Below are positions 24,893 to 33,260 of a stretch of 64,000 nt of DNA, piece by piece; position 1 is the stretch's first letter; every line of letters begins with the position of its first letter. Both the position numbers and the translations under genes were made by a program. The notes beneath the pieces are model-generated. The model did not search any database, had not been told where the DNA came from, and worked only from the letters and a program-made list of their open reading frames with translations. This stretch comes from SW4 sp042466115 (GTDB lineage: Bacteria; Pseudomonadota; Alphaproteobacteria; Rhodobacterales; Rhodobacteraceae). The DNA is taken from the NCBI RefSeq assembly GCF_042466115.1, contig NZ_JAXHBQ010000001.1, forward strand, positions 2,728,001 to 2,792,000, given 5' to 3'.

Positions 24893-24942
24893 CAAGGGTT
24901 AGTCACTTAGACCATAGTCCACCCTAATTAATCAAGGGTTAG
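24893..24942. repeat. Direct repeat CAAGGGTTAG x2 upstream of the restriction gene
   Basis: Two exact 10-bp copies (24893-24902 and 24933-24942), 40 bp apart, lie in the AT-rich interval between the divergent endonuclease and lepA genes. They may be operator half-sites or a remnant of insertion; the sequence does not decide. Confidence 0.5.
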
Positions 24943-24996
24943 CGAAAGCACAAATCCCCATTGCCAAACCCCCAAAATCCCACCATATCCCCATAT

Positions 24997-26796
<1,800 letters not shown>

Positions 26797-26931
26797 AGCC
26801 GACCATTTTGGAGCGCGTGCGGGGAAGAGATTGGCAAAGCTAATCACGGCCGCACTCCTTTCTTGGAGGCGCTTGGGTCGAATACGTGTGCAGCAGAGAT
26901 TGCGGTTTTGTGTTGGAAATGGGGTAGGTGA

Positions 26932-27645
26932 GTGCCAAAGCTCGATGAATATCTTGACGTTTGCCTGAACAATTTGACTCTGTCTAAGTGCAGGCTTCCA
27001 GAGTTCGTTGAAATCGGTGATGCACATATTCAGCGGTTTTCGAGTGCCTTGGGAATGAGTAAGCACGTTACTTCAACCCAGTGTTTCTTACAGGCTCACG
27101 CGGTTCTTAGGTCAGCATTGTTAGTAACAATTATCGGGATAAACAAATCGCATTTCCCGCTCTTTAGGCAAGCCTCAGAGTTTGCAGCGCATTGTTTCTT
27201 GATGAGATTTGACCATGATTTCAAGATTGGCTGGCTAACCGAAAAGCCATCATCGAAACAGCGAGAAATCAAAAGGGCATGGAAACGCCGTTTTCGAAGG
27301 CTGATAGAGGAAAAAGACCAGGACCTTTGGTCGATTTTCAGCGGCAGATATGAAGACTGGATCGCTCTAGGCGCACATCCTAGCAAACTCGGAATGACGC
27401 TTTCAGTGGAATTCTCTTTCGAAGAAGGTAAGGATGAAGGGACAATGCTGTTTTCGAGCATTGGAAACGATCAAGCTAGAACTATGGGTTGGTATAGCTT
27501 CGGTTGCACCGTTGCGATGCTCGACATTGTATTCGCACATGTGTGGCCGGAGATATATGAGGAACAGCGCGGGGATAAACGACGATGCGAATTCTCGACG
27601 AGCTTCAAGGAGTGGTGCGTTTCCAACGAGTTACCGATGAATTAG
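26932..27645 (+). CDS. Unknown soluble protein in AT-rich DNA
   Basis: A 237-aa protein that I do not recognise. It is mostly helical by eye, with no signal peptide and no clear membrane helix; a moderately hydrophobic stretch (AHAVLRSALLVTIIGI, about residues 55-70) and an R-Q-A-S-E segment (about 79-83) recall DUF5677-like proteins, but weakly. The start is a GTG after GGGGTAGGTGA. Codon use is AT-rich, unlike lepA upstream, which suggests horizontal transfer. Two perfect hairpins follow the stop. A defence or stress role would fit its location opposite a restriction cassette, but that is speculation. Confidence 0.65.
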   Translation: MPKLDEYLDVCLNNLTLSKCRLPEFVEIGDAHIQRFSSALGMSKHVTSTQCFLQAHAVLRSALLVTIIGINKSHFPLFRQASEFAAHCFLMRFDHDFKIGWLTEKPSSKQREIKRAWKRRFRRLIEEKDQDLWSIFSGRYEDWIALGAHPSKLGMTLSVEFSFEEGKDEGTMLFSSIGNDQARTMGWYSFGCTVAMLDIVFAHVWPEIYEEQRGDKRRCEFSTSFKEWCVSNELPMN

Positions 27646-27656
27646 GGGCAATTTGG

Positions 27657-27673
27657 CCAAATCTCCGATTTGG
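27657..27673 (+). repeat. Hairpin CCAAATC-TCC-GATTTGG
   Basis: A perfect 7-bp stem with a 3-base loop, 12 bases after the stop of the unknown gene. It abuts the longer hairpin at 27676 and has no T-tract. Confidence 0.6.
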
Positions 27674-27675
27674 CA

Positions 27676-27728
27676 GCGCCCGAACCGAGGGGCGGGCGCT
27701 TTCAGCACCAGCCCCTCGGTTCGGGCGC
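27676..27728 (+). repeat. Long perfect inverted repeat (18-bp arms)
   Basis: Arms GCGCCCGAACCGAGGGGC (27676-27693) and its exact complement (27711-27728) surround a 17-base spacer. No T-run follows on either strand, so a simple terminator is not supported. It may be a mobile palindromic element, an mRNA 3'-end stabiliser or a site for a DNA-binding protein. Confidence 0.8.
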
Positions 27729-27832
27729 GACCTCGCTTTCGAACGAAGTGCAGCCCCCCACCTTGACCCAAATCAAAGCCCGCCCCTGCCAAACATGCCA
27801 AACCACGCATGAAACTAACAAAGGGGCGCACC

Positions 27833-28015
27833 ATGCTTCGACTTGCATCTATTCTTTACAGCGTGATTGGCACGACCCTTGCGGGGTCATTCATGATTGC
27901 GGGGCTGACGATGGGGTATGACACGCTGTATCCGATCCTGATCGCCGTGACCCTTGGCGCGATTGTCGCGCTGCCGGTCACCTGGATCATCGCCAAGAAA
28001 ATCACCGAAAACTAG
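27833..28015 (+). CDS. Small two-helix membrane protein (Rhodobacterales conserved)
   Basis: A 60-aa protein with two hydrophobic helices separated by a short polar turn (GYDTLYP), ending in AKKITEN. GGGGCG lies before the ATG at 27833, better placed than the in-frame ATG at 27809. Similar short proteins in Rhodobacterales are often labelled CTP synthetase in databases, which must be an annotation error because no synthetase domain could fit. The function is unknown. Confidence 0.72.
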   Translation: MLRLASILYSVIGTTLAGSFMIAGLTMGYDTLYPILIAVTLGAIVALPVTWIIAKKITEN

Positions 28016-28069
28016 CGACGGAATGGCCCGTGTCGGCCGTTGAACCTTTATCAACATATGAGGTTCACC

Positions 28070-28156
28070 ATGACACGGCTGCCACTTGCCTATCTTGTCA
28101 CGCTTGCACTGCTTAGCTTGTTGCTGCTGGGGCAGTCGGCCGTGCTGGGCTTCTAG
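28070..28156 (+). CDS. Possible 28-aa single-helix membrane peptide
   Basis: A short open frame with GAGG 7 bases before its ATG, coding for MTRLPLAYLVTLALLSLLLLG followed by QSAVLGF and a stop. It consists of one strongly hydrophobic helix, as in known small membrane proteins. It sits between two small envelope-protein genes on the same strand. Without conservation data, chance cannot be excluded. Confidence 0.4.
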   Translation: MTRLPLAYLVTLALLSLLLLGQSAVLGF

Positions 28157-28193
28157 GGCTTGCGCAAAGGCTGCGCGCACGCCACCATCAGCC

Positions 28194-28613
28194 ATGCGCC
28201 GGTTTTTGATCATCCTTGCCCTTGCGGGCTGTGTGCAAGCTGCCGATCCGGGCACGACCCTGATCGCTGCCGATGACATCAGCATCGAGGTCGCCCCGCT
28301 GGGCACCGACACGGTGCGCGTAGCGGCCCTGTCGGACACATCGGCCACGAAACAGGCCACCAATATCGCCGCCCTGCGCGCCGCCGCTTTGGCCGCGCGG
28401 GATGCAGGGTTCAGTGGCGTGCAACTGTTGGGGGCGGGGCCGCAGGGTGTGGATGTGGTGATGGACATCATCAATGCCAGCCCCGACATGTTTGGCGAAC
28501 CGCCCGCGCCCGAACCGCTGCAAGCCACTGTTCTGGCAGTTAAATTCACCAATTATACCGGCCCCTATACGCTTGGGGTGGCTGCCGTGCTGGACAGGTT
28601 GGGCAGCGGTTAG
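28194..28613 (+). CDS. Putative lipoprotein
   Basis: A 139-aa predicted lipoprotein with signal peptide MRRFLIILALAGC; the Cys at residue 13 is in lipobox ALAGC. The mature domain is alternating beta/alpha by eye (SIEVAPLGTDTVRVAAL, then ATNIAALRAAALAARDAGF) with no catalytic motif that I recognise. It would be anchored in the envelope. It overlaps the convergent hydrolase gene by 4 bases. Confidence 0.7.
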   Translation: MRRFLIILALAGCVQAADPGTTLIAADDISIEVAPLGTDTVRVAALSDTSATKQATNIAALRAAALAARDAGFSGVQLLGAGPQGVDVVMDIINASPDMFGEPPAPEPLQATVLAVKFTNYTGPYTLGVAAVLDRLGSG

Positions 28614-29347
28614 GCCGTCAGGAACGCCCGCACCGTCTGTTCAAACGCGCGCGGCTGCTGCGCATGGAGCCAATGCCCCGCACCGGAAATTTTTGCAAAG
28701 CGCGCTTTGGGAAACAGCGCCTTGATCCGGTCGCGGTGTTCGGGCTGGACATAGTCTGACGCCGCGCCCGTCAGGAACAGGGCCGGCCCGGCAAATTGCC
28801 CCGAAACATCTGGAAAGCCAAGAATTTTCGGCATTTCCTGTTCAAGCACATCCAGATTCAGCCGCCAGCGTTTTCCCTGCACATCAAGGCTTTGCAGAAA
28901 GAAATCGCGCACCTCGTCGTCGGCGTCCAGCATTTCGCCCGCCTGGCTGCGCGTTTCGATCCTGTCCAGATCAAGCGCCTTCATCGCGGCGATGTGGTGG
29001 CTTTGCGAATGTTCGTAAGCCACAGGCGCGATATCGGCCACGACAAGGCGGCGCACCTTTTCGGGGTGGGCCAGCGCCATGACCATCGCCGCCTTGCCCC
29101 CCATGGAATGGCCCAGCACATCGGCGGGGCCGTCCAGCAACGCGTCCAGATCGCCCGCCATATCGGCGTAGCTTTGGCTGGGATAGCGCGGGCTTTCCCC
29201 GTGGTTGCGCATGTCGGCGGCAACCACATGGCGCACATCCGACAGCCGTTTTGAAATCACGCCCCAATTGCGCGCGGACCCGAACAATCCGTGCGCGATC
29301 AGCAGTTTGGGCAGGGCCGCATCGCCGTATTCAAGTGTGTTCAACAT
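28610..29347 (-). CDS. Alpha/beta-fold hydrolase, YbfF esterase type
   Basis: A 245-aa alpha/beta-hydrolase. Early motif AHGLFGSARNWG (about residues 18-29), DMRNHGESP (about 45), nucleophile elbow GHSMGGKAAM (about 79-88) and catalytic His in SGAGHWLHAQQP are in the family order. The closest textbook relative is the acyl-CoA/ester hydrolase YbfF. No signal peptide is present, so it is cytoplasmic. The gene is monocistronic and divergent from the TM-anchored protein at 29412. The substrate is unknown. Confidence 0.87.
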   Translation of the reverse strand: MLNTLEYGDAALPKLLIAHGLFGSARNWGVISKRLSDVRHVVAADMRNHGESPRYPSQSYADMAGDLDALLDGPADVLGHSMGGKAAMVMALAHPEKVRRLVVADIAPVAYEHSQSHHIAAMKALDLDRIETRSQAGEMLDADDEVRDFFLQSLDVQGKRWRLNLDVLEQEMPKILGFPDVSGQFAGPALFLTGAASDYVQPEHRDRIKALFPKARFAKISGAGHWLHAQQPRAFEQTVRAFLTA

Positions 29348-29411
29348 AGGTGCAATCTAGGGTGCGGACGGGCTGATTGCCAGCACCCCGTGCCGCCGCT
29401 AGATTGCGCAG

Positions 29412-29783
29412 ATGGACCCGAATGCGCTGCACAATCAGATTGAAGAAATTCGCACGCTGATGTGGGAACGTTTGCGCATTCGTGGCCGCGATCTGGGGCA
29501 TCAGGTGCGAAAGGCCGGGCGGCTTTTGCCCAAACGTCAGCGCCGCGACGGCGCGTTTCTGGCGCAGGCGGCAGTGCTGGTGCGAAACCCGAAACTGGCG
29601 CGGATGGTGGATGAAAGCCGCGTGCAACGCGCCTATGACGATATGGTCGCGTTTCTGAAAACCGTTGATCCCAAGGACCGTGCCAAGGGCAAATTGCTGG
29701 GGATACTGGGTGTTATTGCCTTTAATCTGCTGCTAATTTTTGCCGTGGGCGTGTGGTATCTGTGGTCGCGCGGGCTGGTGTGA
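29412..29783 (+). CDS. C-terminally anchored membrane protein of unknown function
   Basis: A 123-aa protein with a basic, helical N-terminal part (Arg-rich, residues 18-50) and a single C-terminal membrane helix (about residues 97-118), giving a tail-anchored layout with the basic domain in the cytoplasm. The last 60 bases overlap the convergent end of the DUF817 gene. I recognise no domain; it looks conserved-hypothetical. Confidence 0.65.
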   Translation: MDPNALHNQIEEIRTLMWERLRIRGRDLGHQVRKAGRLLPKRQRRDGAFLAQAAVLVRNPKLARMVDESRVQRAYDDMVAFLKTVDPKDRAKGKLLGILGVIAFNLLLIFAVGVWYLWSRGLV

Positions 29784-30608
29784 TCGGCGCGCGATACAGC
29801 ACATCGCGGTAAACCAGCAGGACCGTTGCAAAGCTGACGTAAAGCAATAGATACCACGACCCGAGTTGGCAAAGCTGACCCAATCCAGCACGGATTGCCC
29901 CGCATAAACCCATGTGCCCGTGCTGGTCCCGACGTTTTCGGCGATCCACAGGAAAAAGCTGGTCAGCAACGCGGCAAGGGGCAGGGGCATCCAGTAGTCG
30001 CGCGCACCGATGCGGAACCAGATGCGGGTGCGGGCATAGATCAGCAGAGTGGCTGCAAACAGCAGCACACGCATGTCCCAGATGAAATGATGCGAAAAGA
30101 AGTTGATGTATACCGCACTGGCCAGCGCAGCGGTGATCCAGAAGGGCGGAAACGGTGCGAACCGCATGTCGAAAATGCGGATCACCCGCGCCATGAACGA
30201 CCCCACACTGGCATACATGAAGCCCGAAAACAGCGGCACGCCCCAAAGCTTGATCAACCCCGCTTCGGGATAGGCCCAGCTGCCCGCGTGCACCTTGAAA
30301 ATCTCCATCGCGGTGCCCGTGATATGAAACAGCAAGATCACCCGCGCCTCGCGCCAGCTTTCCAGTTTCAGCGTCAGAAAGATCACCTGAATGGACAGTC
30401 CGTAGATGAACAGCGCGTCATAGCGCGCCACGGCCCAATCATCCCGCCACACTGCATCGCTGATCAGCAGACCCGCAATCATCAAGCCGCCAAACAGACA
30501 GGCCCAACCTTGCTTGAGCACGAACATCACGAATTCGGCGGCCCAATGGGGCAGGCTGCGGCGGACGGCATCGCCAAGGCGGCGTTCGAGGGTCAGGTTA
30601 TGTTTCAT
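29722..30608 (-). pseudogene. DUF817 family membrane protein, single-base frameshift
   Basis: An integral membrane protein of the DUF817 family with about eight helices; family marks include FKVHAGSWAYPE and FFLWIAENVGTSTGTWVYA. Near 29865 the frame slips. One extra T in the plus-strand TT at 29866-29867 gives the family-like WVSFAKLGSWYLLLYVSF and a protein ending at 29722. As read, the frame instead runs through non-membrane residues to 29733. The cause is a sequencing error or a true frameshift. The function of DUF817 is unknown. Confidence 0.8.
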
Positions 30609-30612
30609 GCGC

Positions 30613-30654
30613 CTACAAAGACAAAGGCCGCTGCGGTTGTCCAGCAGCGGCCTT
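30613..30654 (-). terminator. Rho-independent terminator of glyA
   Basis: An 11-bp stem (30624-30634 with 30644-30654, arm AAGGCCGCTGC) with a 9-base loop. On the minus strand it is followed by a T-rich tract (TTTGTCTTTG). It lies 25 bases past the glyA stop. Confidence 0.8.
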
Positions 30655-30678
30655 GCGTATTATCTGTGCAGGTCTTGC

Positions 30679-31965
30679 TTAAAGGTCGGGATAGATCGGG
30701 AAGCGGGCGCACATGGCCTCGACTTCGCCGCGCACCTTGGCTTCGACGTCACCGTTGCCGTCTTCGCCGTTTGCGGCCAGCCCTTCGGTGACTTCGACAA
30801 TCCAGTCGGCAATCTGGCGGAACTCGGCCTCGCCAAAGCCGCGGGTCGTGCCAGCGGGGGTGCCAAGGCGGATGCCTGATGTCACGGTCGGCTTTTCGGG
30901 ATCGAACGGGATGCCGTTCTTGTTGCAGGTGATATGGGCGCGGCCCAGGGCGACTTCGGTGGCGTTGCCTTTGACACCTTTGGGGCGCAGATCGACCAAC
31001 ATCAGATGGCTGTCGGTGCCGCCCGATACGATGTCCAACCCACCTTTCATCAACTGATCCGCCAATGCTTGGGCGTTTTTGACGACCTGTTCCTGATAGG
31101 TCCTGAATTCGGGGCGCAAGGCCTCGCCAAAGGCGGCAGCCTTGCCGGCGATCACATGCATCAAGGGGCCGCCCTGAATGCCGGGGAAGATGGCAGAGTT
31201 GAATTTCTTGGCCAGCCCTTCGTCATTGGTGACGATCATGCCGCCGCGCGGGCCGCGCAGGGTCTTGTGGGTTGTCGTCGTGGCGACATGGGCGTGTGGG
31301 AAGGGCGAAGGATAGATGCCTGCGGCGACCAGACCGGCAAAGTGGGCCATATCGACCAGAAGGTAGGCGCCAACACTGTCGGCGATTTCGCGCATACGGG
31401 CGAAATCAATGATGCGCGGTATGGCCGAGCCACCGGCGATGATCATCTTGGGCTGGTGTTCAGTGGCCAGCGCCTGCACCTGATCGTAATCCAGCAGGTT
31501 GTCCTGCTGGCGCACGCCATATTGCACCGCGTTGAACCATTTGCCCGACTGGTTTGGTTTCGCACCGTGGGTCAGGTGGCCGCCTGCATCCAAGGACATG
31601 CCAAGGATCGTATCACCGGGCTGAAGCAGCGCCTGAAACACGCCCTGATTGGCTTGCGACCCCGAATTGGGCTGCACGTTGGCGAAATCGCAACCAAACA
31701 GTTCCTTGGCGCGGTCAATCGCCAGATTTTCGGCCACATCCACATACTGGCAACCACCGTAATAGCGCCGCCCGGGATAGCCTTCGGCGTATTTGTTGGT
31801 CAGGACAGACCCTTGGGCCTCCATCACGGCGGCAGAGACGATGTTTTCGCTGGCGATCAGCTCGATCTCGTGGCGCTGGCGGCCAAGCTCGTCCTGCATG
31901 GCGGCAAAAAGTGCCGGATCGCGGGTTTCAAGTTTTTCGGTGAAAAAGCCGGAATCTTTGGTCAT
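30679..31965 (-). CDS. glyA: Serine hydroxymethyltransferase
   Basis: A PLP enzyme (428 aa) converting serine and tetrahydrofolate to glycine and methylene-THF. The substrate-binding IELIASENIVS (about residues 34-44), YPGRRYYGG (about 64), and the PLP-lysine motif TTTTHKTLRGPRGG (about 233-246) are intact. AGGGGC lies 7 bases before the ATG at 31965; longer frames add unrelated residues. The gene is monocistronic with its own terminator. No glycine riboswitch or other leader structure is visible in the 164 bases before nadK on the opposite strand. Confidence 0.97.
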   Translation of the reverse strand: MTKDSGFFTEKLETRDPALFAAMQDELGRQRHEIELIASENIVSAAVMEAQGSVLTNKYAEGYPGRRYYGGCQYVDVAENLAIDRAKELFGCDFANVQPNSGSQANQGVFQALLQPGDTILGMSLDAGGHLTHGAKPNQSGKWFNAVQYGVRQQDNLLDYDQVQALATEHQPKMIIAGGSAIPRIIDFARMREIADSVGAYLLVDMAHFAGLVAAGIYPSPFPHAHVATTTTHKTLRGPRGGMIVTNDEGLAKKFNSAIFPGIQGGPLMHVIAGKAAAFGEALRPEFRTYQEQVVKNAQALADQLMKGGLDIVSGGTDSHLMLVDLRPKGVKGNATEVALGRAHITCNKNGIPFDPEKPTVTSGIRLGTPAGTTRGFGEAEFRQIADWIVEVTEGLAANGEDGNGDVEAKVRGEVEAMCARFPIYPDL

Positions 31966-32129
31966 GAAGGTGCCCCTTGGGTGATAAGTTGCCCGTGTCT
32001 TAGCGTAAGGCGCGCGTGGCCAAAAGCGGCAAAACGACCCGTTGGCGCGATACGCCGCCATTCGGCGCGCGCTTGCGTTTCGGGCGGGATCAGGGGACAA
32101 CCTTTCAGACCGTTCAAAAGGGCTGCGAG

Positions 32130-32897
32130 ATGACTGCCAAGATCAACATTGCCTTTCTGGCCAGCGATGCCCCGACAGCGCAAACCGCGCTTGCGGAATT
32201 GACCGCGCGCTATGGTGATTGCCCGGCGGCGGACGCGCAGGTGATCGTGGCGCTGGGTGGTGATGGGTTCATGCTGCAAACCCTGCACGCGACCCAAGAT
32301 CTGCCCGCGCCTGTTTACGGCATGAACCGTGGCACGGTCGGGTTCCTGATGAACGCCTATCACAGGGACGATCTGCTGCAACGTCTGGCCGAGGCTGAAG
32401 AAGCGGTGATCAACCCGCTGTCCACGTCCGCCGTATGTGTCGATGGCAGCGAACATCACGCCCTTGCGATCAACGAGGTATCCTTGCTGCGTGCGGGTCC
32501 GCAGGCGGCGAAATTGCAGATATCCGTGGATGGCAAGGTGCGCATGGACGAGCTGGTTTGTGACGGGGCGCTGGTGGCGACCCCCGCCGGATCAACCGCC
32601 TACAACTATTCCGCGCACGGGCCGATCCTGCCCATCGGGTCGGATGTGCTGGCGCTGACGGCCATGTCGGCGTTCCGGCCACGGCGCTGGCGCGGCGCAT
32701 TGCTGCCCAAGGGAGCCGTGGTGCGCTTTGACGTGATCGAACCGGATAAACGCCCTGTGATGTCGGACGCTGATGGCAAATCCGTGCGCGATGTCGCTTG
32801 GGTTGAAGTGCGATCCGAACCGGGCGTTGCCCACCGCATCCTGTTCGATCCCGGACACGGGTTGGAAGAACGCCTGATCCGCGAGCAGTTTGTCTAA
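32130..32897 (+). CDS. nadK: NAD kinase
   Basis: A 255-aa ATP-NAD kinase making NADP in the cytoplasm. GGDG is present in VALGGDGFML (about residues 40-49), the NE motif is in AINEVSLLR (about 116), and VCDGALVATPAGSTAYNYSAHGP (about 143-165) is the glycine-rich family block. The ATG at 32130 is preceded by GGGCTGCGAG, a moderate ribosome site. The gene is divergent from glyA. Short length is normal for alphaproteobacterial NadK. Confidence 0.95.
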   Translation: MTAKINIAFLASDAPTAQTALAELTARYGDCPAADAQVIVALGGDGFMLQTLHATQDLPAPVYGMNRGTVGFLMNAYHRDDLLQRLAEAEEAVINPLSTSAVCVDGSEHHALAINEVSLLRAGPQAAKLQISVDGKVRMDELVCDGALVATPAGSTAYNYSAHGPILPIGSDVLALTAMSAFRPRRWRGALLPKGAVVRFDVIEPDKRPVMSDADGKSVRDVAWVEVRSEPGVAHRILFDPGHGLEERLIREQFV

Positions 32898-32950
32898 GGC
32901 CAACGCCGTGTTAGGCTGTTTTACCATTGTAGTTCGTCGAGCTTGCCTGC

Positions 32951-33142
32951 ATGACCCTGTCAATTTCTAACGCCCTTGCCATCTTCCTGCTGACGATCTT
33001 TGTCCTCTGGATTGCAGGATCGGTGCGCGACTACGTTAAGGGCCGGCGCATGCGTAAGTTTCACAATGCGCAGCGGCTTGCCGCCAAACTGGAGAAGGGG
33101 CAACCAAGCCACAATCCACGCGGACGGAGATGGCGGAAATAA
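32951..33142 (+). CDS. Small membrane protein with basic tail
   Basis: A 63-aa protein with one N-terminal hydrophobic helix (about residues 5-24) and a strongly basic C-terminal half ending RGRRWRK. It lies 53 bases after nadK on the same strand. The ribosome site is weak. The composition is consistent with a real small membrane protein, but I recognise no family. Confidence 0.5.
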   Translation: MTLSISNALAIFLLTIFVLWIAGSVRDYVKGRRMRKFHNAQRLAAKLEKGQPSHNPRGRRWRK

Positions 33143-33223
33143 GTGGAGCGCTACCGCGCCTTCTATATTCAGAACGCTGTAAGGCGACGGGCAAAACCAC
33201 CGGAAACGCGCGTTGAAACCTGC

Positions 33224-33258
33224 GCCTCCGGCGGGAGGTATTTATGAACAAAAGAAGG
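33224..33258 (+). repeat. GCCTCCGGCGGG-type intergenic repeat, copy 1
   Basis: The sequence GCCTCCGGCGGGAGG followed by TATTTATGAACAAAAGAAGG lies just past the prpE stop. A related element in opposite orientation occurs at 55421-55449. The CCTCC-GGCG-GGAGG part can form a small hairpin that may end prpE transcription. Confidence 0.6.
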
Positions 33259-33260
33259 GG

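Noticed and set aside
27585..27834. Short frames on both strands over the 27676-27728 inverted repeat
   Set aside because: They share the peptide APAPRFGR only because the DNA is palindromic; no ribosome site, and they disagree with each other.
30613..32130. Glycine riboswitch upstream of glyA
   Set aside because: The 164 bases between glyA and nadK show no tandem aptamer-like structure.
30934..32133. A 399-codon open frame on the plus strand across glyA
   Set aside because: It is antisense to a clear serine hydroxymethyltransferase; the composition (His/Gln/Arg-rich, no domain) is what GC-rich codon bias produces on the opposite strand.
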